64,000 bases of DNA. It comes from SIG480 sp045537045. GTDB taxonomy: Bacteria; Bacillota; Clostridia; Oscillospirales; JAAYXM01. Below the pieces are notes generated by a model. It was not told where the DNA came from. It saw only the letters and a list, made by a program, of their open reading frames with translations, and searched no databases. A program made the position numbers and the translations under genes. The DNA lies in contig JAZSOS010000040.1 in assembly GCA_045537045.1 (NCBI GenBank), positions 29,685 to 93,684 of the forward strand, written 5' to 3'. This document shows, piece by piece, positions 40,678-49,785 of the stretch; position 1 is the stretch's first letter; every line of letters begins with the position of its first letter.

Positions 40678-41675
40678 GAGGCTTTTTCCCGAATCTTTCC
40701 AAGGGTGACCCCACTGTAATAGCTTTTCAGTATCTCGTCGTATTTCTTCCCCTCAAGCGCCATTGCCTGTGCACCGTACTGGCTCATTCCAACACCGTGT
40801 CCGTAGCCGCGTGTTTTTATTTTTAACTCGCCGTCGGCATATGATACCGTGAAATTTGTGGAATTAAGCCCGAATACGGAGCGAAAATCGCTTCCCTTTA
40901 CCGCAACTCCCGCAACGGACATCGACTTCACCCCACCTGCCGAGGAACGGGATATGTTGCTTATCCAGTTTTCAGGATTATCATCATAGACCGCATCCGG
41001 ATATTTTTCCGAAAATTTCTTTTTAAATTCATCGGGAGATACCACCTTTTCTTCCTCGTAACGCGGAGATTCTTTGTCACCGGGGCTTTCGACACTCACA
41101 AGATACGGAACATTCCCGCCCCAGACATCGACGGCATTTTCTGTCTTTCCCGATGAGGTGGAATGAAACACCGCCGTTATGGGTTCTCCGTCGTATAAAA
41201 GTATTTCCCCGTCCGTTTCCGCAACTGCTCGGAGAATCTTTTCTGTATACTGCTCTGCATCAGTTTTCCACCCTGCCGCCGTTTCGGAAAGCGGTGCATA
41301 CGCCTTACAGTGAGACGGATTTGCGCACACTGCAGCACCGTTATGTTCTGTTGCAGGGGCAGCCGCAATTTTCTTCATTGTGTATGTCCTCGCCGCAACT
41401 GCCTGTGCTTTGAGCGCCTCCTCTTCAAACAGTGCCGGCATCTCGGCGGCTACCACTCCCGCAAGGTATTCATCAAGCGGAAGGCTCTCTAAGCTTCCGT
41501 TTCTTAAAAGCGTTACGGTGACCGCGGAATCGGAAAGCTCTTTTTTCTCCGGTTTCTCTGCCGTGGGCACCGGAAGCGTTGGCACATCGCTTGCCGCATT
41601 CCTTCCTACGGTTATGAGAGGCGCAACAAACAAAAAGACCCAAAGACAAACACAAAGCAGCAAAAAACGTCTCAT
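40671..41675 (-). CDS. spoIID: SpoIID-type peptidoglycan lytic transglycosylase
   Basis: 334 residues from the ATG at 41675 (MRRFLLLCVCLWVFLFVAPL), a single N-terminal membrane anchor. The SpoIID/LytB domain shows LPLDEYLAGVVAAEMPALF (catalytic Glu in AAEMP), EALKAQAVAARTYT, the zinc-binding pair in CANPSHCKAY, FHSTSSGKTENA, and GYGHGVGMSQYGAQAMA. SpoIID strips stem-less glycan during forespore engulfment. The symbol is given on domain grounds; Clostridia may have paralogues. It is divergent from citrate synthase. Confidence 0.88.
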   Translation of the reverse strand: MRRFLLLCVCLWVFLFVAPLITVGRNAASDVPTLPVPTAEKPEKKELSDSAVTVTLLRNGSLESLPLDEYLAGVVAAEMPALFEEEALKAQAVAARTYTMKKIAAAPATEHNGAAVCANPSHCKAYAPLSETAAGWKTDAEQYTEKILRAVAETDGEILLYDGEPITAVFHSTSSGKTENAVDVWGGNVPYLVSVESPGDKESPRYEEEKVVSPDEFKKKFSEKYPDAVYDDNPENWISNISRSSAGGVKSMSVAGVAVKGSDFRSVFGLNSTNFTVSYADGELKIKTRGYGHGVGMSQYGAQAMALEGKKYDEILKSYYSGVTLGKIREKASS

Positions 41676-41714
41676 AATATACACATCCTTAATCTTTTAA
41701 TAACAAATAAACCA

Positions 41715-41743
41715 TTGACTATTTCCCCTAAATATTATAGAAT
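41715..41743 (+). promoter_or_regulatory. Promoter of citrate synthase
   Basis: TTGACT (41715-41720), 17 nt, TAGAAT (41738-41743). The in-frame ATG at 41715 region therefore cannot be the start codon. Confidence 0.75.
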
Positions 41744-41774
41744 AATATATTATATTAATTCAGGAGGCACAGAC

Positions 41775-43139
41775 ATGTCCGAAATAAAAGTCCGTGACAG
41801 CGAAGGCTTTATTAAAAGCGTATGCGATACGGTCCGAAATAATAACCTCGTCAGTCCCGAGCTTGTTAAAAACCCGCATGTAAAACGCGGTCTGAGAAAC
41901 CAGGACGGCACAGGCGTTCTCGCCGGCATAACGTCTATCGGTAACGTCCGCGGATATACGGTTATAGATAATGAAAAAATGCCCATGGATGGCGTTCTCA
42001 CATATCGCGGCATAAGCATTGAAGATATTATAAACGGAATAACAGCGGACGACCGCTTCGGTTTTGAAGAGGTTGCATATCTTCTTATGCTCGGTAAGCT
42101 TCCGTCAAAGGATGAGCTTGCGGAATTCAACAGTATTCTTGCACACCACAGAAAGCTTCCGCACAACTTTACGGAAGATATGATTATCAAGGCCCCGAGC
42201 GCAAACGTTATGAACAAGCTTGCGCGCTCTGTCCTCGCGCTGTATTCTTTTGATGAAAATGCTGATGATACATCACTTGAGAATATGATGCGCCAGTCAT
42301 TTGACCTTGTGGCACGTCTTCCTATAATAGCCGCTCAGGCATATCAGGTAAAGCGCCACTACTATGAAAATAAAAGTATGTATCTCCACGTACCGCCGGA
42401 TAAGCTCTCCGCGGCGGAGATTCTGCTTTACTGTATCCGCTCCGACCGCAAGTACACCGACGAAGAGGCAAAGCTTCTTGATAAGTGCCTTATTCTCCAC
42501 GCAGAACACGGTGGCGGAAATAATTCGGCATTCACCTGCCGCGTTCTTTCCTCATCCGGAACGGATACATACTCTGCAATTGCATCCTCAATCTGCTCGC
42601 TCAAGGGTCCGCTTCACGGCGGTGCAAACAAGCAGGTTGTGGACATGATGAAGGATATCGAAGCAAACGTAAAAAACTGGAAAAGCGATGATGAGGTTTC
42701 CGAATATCTTGCAAAAATCATCCGCCGCGAGGTTGGTGATAAAAGCGGAAAAATCTACGGTATGGGCCACGCGATTTACACAAAATCCGACCCGCGTGCC
42801 GTTATTCTCAAAAAGCACGCAAAGGCACTTTGCGAAAAACAGGGATATCTTGACAGATTCGAGCTTATCGAATCGGTTGAACGTCTTACTCCGGATGTTT
42901 TCCGCACTGTTAAAGATAACGATAAGCCACTTTGCGCAAATGTTGATATGTATTCCGGCCTGGTTTATGAAATGCTCGGCATCCCGCAGGATCTCTTCAC
43001 CCCGATTTTTGCCATTTCCCGCGTTGCCGGCCTTTGCGCGCACCGCATAGAAGAGGCACTTACAGGCGGAAGAATCATGCGTCCGGCATACAAGTGCGTA
43101 TCACGCACTACCGAATATACTCCTTTAAATAACAGATAA
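41775..43139 (+). CDS. Citrate synthase
   Basis: 454 residues from the ATG at 41775, 8 nt after AGGAGG. It condenses oxaloacetate with acetyl-CoA. Signatures: VLTYRGISIEDI, LHAEHGGGNNSAFTCRVLSSSGTDTYSAIASSICSLKGPLHGGAN (with the active-site His residues) and YGMGHAIYTKSDPRA (His and CoA-binding). The long N-terminal ~60 residues are typical of clostridial forms. Methylcitrate synthase activity cannot be excluded. No aconitase or isocitrate dehydrogenase gene is nearby. Confidence 0.93.
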   Translation: MSEIKVRDSEGFIKSVCDTVRNNNLVSPELVKNPHVKRGLRNQDGTGVLAGITSIGNVRGYTVIDNEKMPMDGVLTYRGISIEDIINGITADDRFGFEEVAYLLMLGKLPSKDELAEFNSILAHHRKLPHNFTEDMIIKAPSANVMNKLARSVLALYSFDENADDTSLENMMRQSFDLVARLPIIAAQAYQVKRHYYENKSMYLHVPPDKLSAAEILLYCIRSDRKYTDEEAKLLDKCLILHAEHGGGNNSAFTCRVLSSSGTDTYSAIASSICSLKGPLHGGANKQVVDMMKDIEANVKNWKSDDEVSEYLAKIIRREVGDKSGKIYGMGHAIYTKSDPRAVILKKHAKALCEKQGYLDRFELIESVERLTPDVFRTVKDNDKPLCANVDMYSGLVYEMLGIPQDLFTPIFAISRVAGLCAHRIEEALTGGRIMRPAYKCVSRTTEYTPLNNR

Positions 43140-43151
43140 GGGTGAGTTTCA

Positions 43152-43928
43152 ATGAAAAACAAGCTGTTTCCTTCTTTGTTTGCACTTCCCGTTGTCACCG
43201 GAATATGCGGCGCACTTTTGCGCGCATCTCAGCTTAAGAACGCATACGACGCCGAAACCGGCATCCTGCGCAGCGGAGAGCCTTCCACATACGGCCTTGT
43301 TGCAGTGTGTGTTATTGCAGCACTTATTGCACTTCTTTCTGCCTTTCTCTTGAAAAATGGCGTTGAAATCAAATCCGCAAAGTTTCAGAAAGGTGTTTTC
43401 GTCTCCACAGCTGCAGCTTCATCCGTACTTCTCGTATATGCCGCAATGACGCTGTATACACTGCTTGACAAATTCAGTGCACCCACGCTCATCCTCGGTC
43501 TTATTTCTGTTTATTGCGCGGTAGCGTTTCTTGTACTTGCGAAATATTCTTTTGCGGAACGTGACGACATTGCCTATTGCGTATTTTCCGCCGTGCCGTC
43601 CTTCTGGGCGTGCTTTATGCTGATTCTCGCTTTCCGTGATAAAATTTCGGACCCCATAATCGCAAACTACGTTCCGATGATATTTTCATATCTTTCCATT
43701 CTTATGTTCTGTTACTGCGTTGCAGCGCATATTCTCGGCAAAAACAAAAAACACGTTGCGCTTTTCACGTGTTTCTTTGGAATCTTCTTTATTCTTATGG
43801 AGCTTTTATCTCCACTTTTTGCCGGAGGTCTTGTCGGAATCAACGCCGAAAACATAAGATATCTTCTTCCTCAGCTTGCATTTTTACTTCTTATGCCGTC
43901 TGTTACGGCCGAGATTATTAAAAAATAA
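43152..43928 (+). CDS. Polytopic membrane protein of unknown function
   Basis: 258 residues with about seven hydrophobic segments, separated by short loops; the first soluble loop (RASQLKNAYDAETGILRSGE) is typical of a family often found in Oscillospirales, but I cannot name it. GGGTGAG lies upstream of the ATG, 12 nt after the citrate synthase stop, so it is probably co-transcribed with it and with radC behind it. Confidence 0.7.
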   Translation: MKNKLFPSLFALPVVTGICGALLRASQLKNAYDAETGILRSGEPSTYGLVAVCVIAALIALLSAFLLKNGVEIKSAKFQKGVFVSTAAASSVLLVYAAMTLYTLLDKFSAPTLILGLISVYCAVAFLVLAKYSFAERDDIAYCVFSAVPSFWACFMLILAFRDKISDPIIANYVPMIFSYLSILMFCYCVAAHILGKNKKHVALFTCFFGIFFILMELLSPLFAGGLVGINAENIRYLLPQLAFLLLMPSVTAEIIKK

Positions 43929-43951
43929 CTTCTCCGAAAGGGTGCATAAAT

Positions 43952-44638
43952 TTGGCGGACGGACACCGCGAAAGAATTCGTGATCGCTTTGATGAAGAGA
44001 ATATTGACACAATCCCCGAAGTGTATGTTCTGGAAAGAATTATTCACAACGTTGTGGTGCGCCGCGATGTCGGCGCTACTGCGCGGGACCTGATGGACAC
44101 ATTCGGAAGCTTTGCAAAGATCATAGACGCGCCTAAAAGTGAGCTTCTCAAGGTCAAGGGGATCGGTCAGGCTGCGGCAACTTTTTTGAAAACTCTCCCT
44201 TCATTTTATCGAAAATACAGACTCAGCAAATGGAACGATAACAAAATCTTTTCCGATGCCGAAACGATTATAGCATATATGACAGACAAGCTTACCGGAT
44301 ACAAAAATGAAGTACTTGCCGTTATGTGCCTCGATTCAAAGTTCCGGCTTCTTTGCTGCAAAACGGTCTTCGAGGGCAACATTCATGACGTACATATCAA
44401 CACGCGGAAACTTCTTGATGTTGTAATAAATTCAGGCGCCGAGCGCGCGGTTATTGCTCACAATCATCCGAACAGCGAGCTTACACCCTCTATGGAAGAT
44501 CTGCACACAACGCAACTCATTTACAACGTTCTGCATTATGCCGGCGTTACACTTGATGATCATATAATAACCAATGACAGCGGCGCGGTTTCTCTTGTTC
44601 AGATCGGCAAATTCCCGCACGAACCCACAATTATGTGA
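43952..44638 (+). CDS. radC: RadC-family JAB/MPN-domain protein
   Basis: 228 residues from the TTG at 43952, after AAAGGGTG. N-terminal helix-hairpin-helix region (LLKVKGIGQAAATFLKTLP), then a JAB-like metalloprotease domain with GNIHDVHINTRKLLDVVINSGAERAVIAHNHPNSELTPSMEDL (HxHPN...S..D motif). Named after a DNA-repair locus; the true activity is unknown. It is last in the operon, before a strong terminator. Confidence 0.9.
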   Translation: MADGHRERIRDRFDEENIDTIPEVYVLERIIHNVVVRRDVGATARDLMDTFGSFAKIIDAPKSELLKVKGIGQAAATFLKTLPSFYRKYRLSKWNDNKIFSDAETIIAYMTDKLTGYKNEVLAVMCLDSKFRLLCCKTVFEGNIHDVHINTRKLLDVVINSGAERAVIAHNHPNSELTPSMEDLHTTQLIYNVLHYAGVTLDDHIITNDSGAVSLVQIGKFPHEPTIM

Positions 44639-44642
44639 AAAT

Positions 44643-44692
44643 AAAACAGGACTGTAAAAAAGCCAAATTGACTTTTTTACAGTCCTGTTTTA
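44643..44692. terminator. Strong bidirectional terminator
   Basis: AAAACAGGACTGTAAAAAAG pairs with its complement ending GTCCTGTTTT (20-bp stem, A- and T-rich base). It ends radC on + and the YaiI gene on minus. Confidence 0.92.
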
Positions 44693-45127
44693 TATTGAGG
44701 TCTTCACTGTTTCCGTAAGCTTTCTTTCAAAACGCAGATTCTGGTCATCAGTTCGCCTTGACGGCCCGCGTAGCCTTCCTCCGCTGTTTCTTATCTTCCG
44801 CGCAGTATGGCGGGCAAGCAAAAGTGCGTCTATGTTGTCATCGGTGTATTCATCCCCATCCTGATTGATGCACAATGCACCGCGAGCGAGAGCCATTGAC
44901 GCGAGTCCGTAATCCTGAGTTATCACAACATCTCCGCGCCGTGCAAAATTCACGAGCGCGAAATCCGCACTGTCTGCGCCCTTGGGCAGGATATGAGTTT
45001 CTGCACCCTCCTTATCAAAAACATGAGCAGTATCGCAAAATATATGGCACGGCACAGAAAACCGCCTTGCAACCGCAACCGTGATATCTACAACCGGGCA
45101 TCCGTCCGCATCTATAAGTATCCGCAT
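44690..45127 (-). CDS. YaiI/YqxD-family (DUF188) protein
   Basis: 145 residues from the ATG at 45127 (MRILIDADGCPVVDITVAVA), with GGAGGTAAAAAA upstream; a longer frame to 45214 overlaps the regulator gene. LIDADGCPV, GADSADFALVNFARRGDVVITQDYGLASMALARG and RHTARKIRNSGGR are the family's conserved segments (PIN-like nuclease fold). The function is unknown. It lies 7 nt downstream of the AraC-type gene. Confidence 0.92.
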   Translation of the reverse strand: MRILIDADGCPVVDITVAVARRFSVPCHIFCDTAHVFDKEGAETHILPKGADSADFALVNFARRGDVVITQDYGLASMALARGALCINQDGDEYTDDNIDALLLARHTARKIRNSGGRLRGPSRRTDDQNLRFERKLTETVKTSI

Positions 45128-45134
45128 ATATTTT

Positions 45135-45971
45135 TTACCTCCGTATATCATCTGCCGACGGAATGACACCATATTTTTTCGTATATGCGCGGTAAAACGA
45201 TGAATAATCACCAAAACCGCAAGCGGTTGCCGCCTCGGTCACTCTTACTCCATCGGCGATATATGAGCGCGCCATATGGAGTCTCTTTGTCAGAATATAG
45301 TCCCAAACGCTTGAACCCGTAGCAGAGCGGAAACCCCGGTAAAGCTGTCCGCGGCTTATGAAAAATTTATCGCAAAGAGAATCCACCGAAATATCTTCCG
45401 TAAGGTTTCTGTTCACGTATTCAATAATCGCTCGTATCTGCTCTGTTTTTTCCGCAGGAGTGATGTACAGCTTGGCATCAAAAAGCTTCTTGATTTCTGC
45501 AAGAATTGCAATCAGCGTCACTCTGGTATTAAGCGCGCTCTCATATTTGTCCGGATTTTTCTCGTGAAGCCGTGCAAACATCTCATAAATTCCCGTCGGG
45601 GCGACAACCGAACGGTCGTAGACGTTACACTGTCCTAGCGGACGGTCGAAAAACGGTGAAAGAAGCCTTCTTTCGGGATCTATTCCTTCAACCTCCGACA
45701 CGAAAAAATGATGGGACATGCGGTCATAAGGTTCATCGCCCGTAAGGTCTGCCTTGTGCGATTCTCCGGGACGCATAAGAAAAATTTTTCCGTGCTCAAA
45801 CCTGTGCCTTGCGCCCTCCGTTATATAATATCCGTCGCCACGGAAAACGCAGAATATTTCACACTGTTCATGAACATGCATCGAGTGCGGAATAAATGGC
45901 GGATATGATACCAAGCCTCCGTAGGACGGGAATTTTCCTCCTATTGCAGATGTCTTGTTGTGTTGTGGCAC
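45135..45971 (-). CDS. AraC-family regulator with cupin sensor
   Basis: 278 residues from the GTG at 45971, 8 nt after GGAGG (an ATG at 45986 overlaps that site). The N-terminal cupin domain (HSMHVHEQCEIFCVFRGDGYYITEG...FLMRPGESHKADL) binds a small ligand; the C-terminal ~100 residues form two helix-turn-helix motifs (SVDSLCDKFFISRGQLYRGFRSATG; RVTEAATACGFGDYSSFYRAYTKKYG). It faces the sugar isomerase/dehydrogenase operon across a shared regulatory region and very likely controls it. Confidence 0.92.
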   Translation of the reverse strand: MPQHNKTSAIGGKFPSYGGLVSYPPFIPHSMHVHEQCEIFCVFRGDGYYITEGARHRFEHGKIFLMRPGESHKADLTGDEPYDRMSHHFFVSEVEGIDPERRLLSPFFDRPLGQCNVYDRSVVAPTGIYEMFARLHEKNPDKYESALNTRVTLIAILAEIKKLFDAKLYITPAEKTEQIRAIIEYVNRNLTEDISVDSLCDKFFISRGQLYRGFRSATGSSVWDYILTKRLHMARSYIADGVRVTEAATACGFGDYSSFYRAYTKKYGVIPSADDIRR

Positions 45972-45994
45972 ATCCTTCACCTCCATATATGGTC

Positions 45995-46075
45995 AGTATA
46001 CACCAATTTGACACGATTTGCAATATAAAAGTGCAATCATATGCTATTGACTTGCAAAGTGTATTATTGTAAAAT
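45995..46075. promoter_or_regulatory. Divergent promoters of the AraC gene and the sugar operon
   Basis: Minus: TTGCAA (46023-46018), 17 nt, TATACT (46000-45995). Plus: TTGACT (46047-46052), 17 nt, TAAAAT (46070-46075). Between the two -35 boxes, TTTGCAAT (46017 region) and GTGCAATC (46031 region) form direct half-sites suited to an AraC dimer. Confidence 0.75.
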
Positions 46076-46179
46076 TAACACACCGCGCTGGAATACCAGC
46101 CTTTTGAAAAAACCTCGCGTTAAAATACAATAAAAATAATTTTTATAATGAATATTGCAATGAATGAGGAGAGGGGAAA

Positions 46180-47013
46180 ATGAGTATTTTTAAACTTTGT
46201 GCTTTCGCAGACGAGGCAGATCCTGCGGTAAGCGGTCAGATTGACGCGCTTCACGGCAACGGCATCGAGCTTATTGAGCTTCGCGGCGTTGACGGCAAGA
46301 ACGTAACAGAACTTACCTGCGATGAAATGCGTGAGCTTCGCCGCCGTCTTGACGGCGAGGGGATCAAGGTTTGGTCGATCGGCTCACCGATTGGTAAGAT
46401 TGACATTGACGGCGATTTTGCTGCGCACATTGAGCTTTTCCGTCATACCCTCGAGCTTGCAAATATTGCAGGTGCAGAAAAGCTCCGTATGTTCAGCTTC
46501 TTTATGAACCCCGAGGATGCTTCGAAGTACAAGAACAAGGTTATTGAACAGCTTGGAGTTTTGGTCGATGTTGCAAAGGACAGCGGCGTTGTTCTCTGCC
46601 ACGAAAACGAAAAGGACATCTACGGTGATATCGCATCACGTTGTGTGGACATCCACAAGGCTCTTCCTGAGCTTCGTGCGGTTTATGATCCGGCAAACTT
46701 CGTACAGTGCGATCAGGATACACTTGAGGCATGGGACCTTCTTGCTCCGTATATCGACTATATGCATATGAAGGATGCAGGCACAGATAAAGTTATCGTT
46801 CCCGCAGGCGAGGGCGCAGGAAATGTTCCGAAGCTTCTTGAAAATTACGCGGCAATCGGCGGCGGTGTAATAACACTCGAACCGCACCTTTATGAATTTG
46901 TAGGTCTTGCAGGCCTTGAGCGCGAGGGGGCAACCTCTGTTATCGGCAACAATTATTCAACAAAGCGTGAGGCTTTTGATGCCGGTGTTAACGCACTTAA
47001 AGCACTTATATAA
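46180..47013 (+). CDS. Sugar phosphate isomerase/epimerase (xylose isomerase-like TIM barrel)
   Basis: 277 residues. TIM-barrel protein of the AP-endonuclease-2 family: KLCAFADEADP, IELIELRGVDGKNV, LCHENEKDIYGD (Glu), YDPANFVQ (Asp), YMHMKDAG (His-x-Lys-Asp) and ITLEPHL (Glu) supply the metal site. It probably interconverts keto/aldo sugars or inositol derivatives. The AGGAGAGGGG site lies before the ATG. First gene of the AraC-controlled operon. Confidence 0.9.
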   Translation: MSIFKLCAFADEADPAVSGQIDALHGNGIELIELRGVDGKNVTELTCDEMRELRRRLDGEGIKVWSIGSPIGKIDIDGDFAAHIELFRHTLELANIAGAEKLRMFSFFMNPEDASKYKNKVIEQLGVLVDVAKDSGVVLCHENEKDIYGDIASRCVDIHKALPELRAVYDPANFVQCDQDTLEAWDLLAPYIDYMHMKDAGTDKVIVPAGEGAGNVPKLLENYAAIGGGVITLEPHLYEFVGLAGLEREGATSVIGNNYSTKREAFDAGVNALKALI

Positions 47014-47046
47014 CATATTAAATTTACATAAAAGGAGAGAAACATC

Positions 47047-47831
47047 ATGCAGATCGGTGCACAGCTTTACACAGCACACAGCCACACACAAACCCTCGAA
47101 GATTTTCCGCAACTCTCAAGAAGATAGCAGACATCGGTTACCGCTCGGTTCAGGTTTCCGGTACCTGCCCATACGAGCCGGAATGGCTCCGTGAAGAGCT
47201 TGCAAAAAACAACCTCGTCTGCGCAATGACACACATCGCTCCTGTAAGAATAATCAACGAAACTGAAGATGTTGTTAAACAACACGCCGTTTTCGGATGC
47301 AAGCACATCGGTATCGGCGGTATGCCGGTTGAAATGCGCGGCACACTTGATGGATATAACGAATTCAAGAAGGTTTACCTTCCTGCCGCTGAAAGGATGC
47401 GCGACCTCGGTGCAAAGCTTCTCTACCACAACCACTGGTTTGAGTTTGACAAATTAGAAGGCAAGGACGTTATCGAGCGTATTCTTGAGGACTTCCCGGA
47501 GGACAGCATCGACTTTGCTCTTGACCTTGGCTGGGCAGCATATACCGGCAAGGACGTTTTGGCACTTATTGATATGCTCAAAGGCCGTCTTTCACGCATC
47601 CACCTTAAGGACTTTGCAGACAAGCCGACAGACGGAAGCATCGACACACTTGCATATCTCCGCCCGATTTTCGAGGGCAAGCTCCCGTATGAAGACTATA
47701 TAAACGCGCTTTCAAAGGTCGGTTGCGAATATATGCTCGTTGAGCAGGATTGGTGCTACGACGAGGATGAGTTCGAGTGCCTTAAGAGAAGCTATGAGAA
47801 CGTGACAAAGCGTTTCCCGAACGTAAAGTAA
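47047..47831 (+). pseudogene. Second sugar phosphate isomerase/epimerase, frameshifted near its start
   Basis: It starts at ATG 47047 (MQIGAQLYTAHSHTQTLEDF) after AGGAGAG. After 21 codons a missing base in a T run (~47104-47108) puts the frame into a stop at 47125. In the -1 frame the protein continues without a break as FSATLKKIADIGYRSVQVSG to 47831, with LLYHNHWFEFD, IDFALDLGWAAYTG, RIHLKDFAD and YMLVEQDWC. No slippery heptamer is present, so a mutation or a homopolymer sequencing error is more likely than programmed shifting. An internal ATG at 47226 could make a truncated barrel only. Confidence 0.75.
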
Positions 47832-47854
47832 AAATCTTTATATAAAAGGAGAAA

Positions 47855-49015
47855 ATGAAAATGGATAAGGTAAGAATCGGTATTATCGGCTACGGTAACA
47901 TGGGTAACCCGGTTACAAAATGGATTGTCAAAGATAAAGAGTGCCCTGAAATAGAAGTTACTGCTATCTGTGATTGGGACGAAGCTCGCATTGAAGCTGC
48001 AAAGAAGGATTATGCAGACTATGATTTTAAGTATTTTTCCGATGCAGAAGAAATGTTGAAGTCAGGCGTTGTAGATGCAGTTTACATCGCTGTTCCCCAC
48101 TACGACCATCCGGTTCTCGCTCAGAAGGCATTTGCTCTCGGCATCCACGTTATGCTTGAAAAGCCCGCGGGCGTTTACACAAAGGCCGTCCGTGAGATGA
48201 ATGCTGCAGCAGAGCGCGCAGGCGTCAAGTTTGGTATGATGTTCCAGCAGAGAACACGCCCGATGTACCAGAAAGCAAAGGAACTCCTTTCCTCCGGTGT
48301 TTACGGTCAGATCAGAAGCGTAAACTGGCTTATTACAACCTGGTTCCGTTCACAACAGTATTACAACTCTGGCTCTTGGCGTGCAACATGGGCAGGCGAA
48401 GGTGGCGGTGTTCTCCTCAATCAGTGCCCGCATCAGCTTGACCTTCTCGCATGGCTCTGCGGTATGCCGGAAGAAATTTATGCAAAGTGCTCTGTTGCTC
48501 AGTGGCACGATGTTGAGATTGAAGACGATGTTATCGCAACTCTTAAATACAAGAACGGCGCAATGGGAAGCTTTATCACTTCCACGGGTATCAATCCCGG
48601 AACAAACCGCCTTGAAATCGCTCTTGACAAGGCAACAATGATTGTAGAGAATGATAAGGTTACCATTAACGAGCTCAGCATGAGCCTTGCAGACTACACA
48701 GGCATCAATCAGCCTCCGCTTCAGATAACGAAGATTAACTATGAGTTCCCGGAGAATAAAGCACAGGGCCATTCAATTATGCTCAATTCCTTCGCAGGCG
48801 CAATTCTCCGTGGCGAGAAAATGTATGCAGGTGCAGAGGATGGACTCAACGAGCTTACTCTCTCCAACGCAATGTACCTCTCCTCCTGGACAGATTCCAC
48901 AATCAAGCTTCCGATGGACGAGGATCTCTTCTATGAAGAACTCAAAAAACGCATTGCAACATCAAAACACAAGACAGTTGAGGCTCAGGCAATCGACGCA
49001 TCAAGCATGTTCTAA
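47855..49015 (+). CDS. Gfo/Idh/MocA-family NAD(P)-dependent oxidoreductase
   Basis: 386 residues; GGAG lies 3-4 nt before the ATG at 47855, and the second ATG (47861) is also possible. The Rossmann fold GIIGYGNMGNPVTKW is followed by VYIAVPHYDHPVLAQKAFA, HVMLEKPAGV (EKP motif) and LLNQCPHQLDLLAWLCG (catalytic Asp/His-x-x-x-Asp). Together with the two isomerases it forms a typical catabolic set for an inositol- or glycoside-derived keto-sugar. A terminator follows. Confidence 0.92.
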   Translation: MKMDKVRIGIIGYGNMGNPVTKWIVKDKECPEIEVTAICDWDEARIEAAKKDYADYDFKYFSDAEEMLKSGVVDAVYIAVPHYDHPVLAQKAFALGIHVMLEKPAGVYTKAVREMNAAAERAGVKFGMMFQQRTRPMYQKAKELLSSGVYGQIRSVNWLITTWFRSQQYYNSGSWRATWAGEGGGVLLNQCPHQLDLLAWLCGMPEEIYAKCSVAQWHDVEIEDDVIATLKYKNGAMGSFITSTGINPGTNRLEIALDKATMIVENDKVTINELSMSLADYTGINQPPLQITKINYEFPENKAQGHSIMLNSFAGAILRGEKMYAGAEDGLNELTLSNAMYLSSWTDSTIKLPMDEDLFYEELKKRIATSKHKTVEAQAIDASSMF

Positions 49016-49057
49016 ACAAAAACAATTATCAATAAGCTTTCTCATCATTCACCATAA

Positions 49058-49100
49058 GAAGAGGGCGTGCGGATCCGTTCCGTGCGCTCTCTTCGCAATT
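49058..49100 (+). terminator. Terminator of the sugar operon
   Basis: GAAGAGGGCG (49058-49067) pairs with CGCTCTCTTC (49085-49094) with one wobble/mismatch, then AATTTTTG. Confidence 0.75.
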
Positions 49101-49136
49101 TTTGATGGAATTTCATTTATATGGCTTACAATAATC

Positions 49137-49165
49137 TTGAAAACCTCCTCTTTGTATGGTACAAT
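49137..49165 (+). promoter_or_regulatory. Promoter of the DUF436 gene
   Basis: TTGAAA (49137-49142), 17 nt, TACAAT (49160-49165). Confidence 0.8.
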
Positions 49166-49190
49166 ATTCTTATAAGGAGATGTATAAGAA

Positions 49191-49736
49191 ATGTATGAAG
49201 ATGTAAAGCGCGCTCTGCACACTGCGGCGCAGGAGCTTATTGAAAATGCTGGGCTTTCCCACGGTGATATTGTTGCCGTCGGCTGTTCCACCAGTGAGGT
49301 TATGGGCGAGAAAATCGGCACATCGAGCGTTGCCGAGCTGGGAAAGCTAATATATGATTCCCTTGCAGAGGTATTCACCCCTGCGGGAATTTACATTGCG
49401 GCACAGTGCTGTGAGCATTTAAACCGTTCTATTATTATTGAACGTGAAGCGGCAAAGGGTGCATACATATGCAATGCCGTTCCCCAACCGAAAGCCGGCG
49501 GTTCATTCGCAACCGCAGCATACGGCGCAATGCGCGATCCTGTCACGCTGGAGAGCATATCTGCCGATGCAGGTATGGATATCGGTGATACGCTTATCGG
49601 TATGCACGTTCGTCCCGTCGTTGTTCCCTGCCGTCTGTCGGTAAAAAGCATTGGGGAAGCACACCTTGTCTGCGCACGGAGCCGCGCAAAATTTATAGGC
49701 GGCGAGCGCGCACATTATGACGATAAACTGAAATAA
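49191..49736 (+). CDS. DUF436/TIGR01440 family protein (YwlG-like)
   Basis: 181 residues. VAVGCSTSEVMGEKIGTSSV, IYIAAQCCEHLNRSIIIEREAA, VPQPKAGGSFATAAY and GDTLIGMHVRPVVVPCRLSV are the conserved blocks of this family, found next to glyA or rpiB in many Firmicutes. The function is unknown. AAGGAGATG precedes the ATG. It is monocistronic. Confidence 0.93.
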   Translation: MYEDVKRALHTAAQELIENAGLSHGDIVAVGCSTSEVMGEKIGTSSVAELGKLIYDSLAEVFTPAGIYIAAQCCEHLNRSIIIEREAAKGAYICNAVPQPKAGGSFATAAYGAMRDPVTLESISADAGMDIGDTLIGMHVRPVVVPCRLSVKSIGEAHLVCARSRAKFIGGERAHYDDKLK

Positions 49737-49744
49737 CTTTGTGT

Positions 49745-49785
49745 TATAAAAATGCAGCCGTGAAGTTCACAGCTGCATTTTTATA
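49745..49785. terminator. Bidirectional terminator
   Basis: TATAAAAATGCAGC pairs with GCTGCATTTTTATA (14-bp stem). It ends the + gene and overlaps the stop of the minus-strand RluA gene. Confidence 0.88.

Noticed and set aside
43152..43928. Named transporter or sporulation membrane protein
   Set aside because: There are only hydrophobic segments and no recognisable motif; left as unknown.
47100..47112. Programmed frameshift in the second sugar isomerase
   Set aside because: The site is a T4 run without an X XXY YYZ heptamer or Shine-Dalgarno-like stimulator, unlike the site at 26672.
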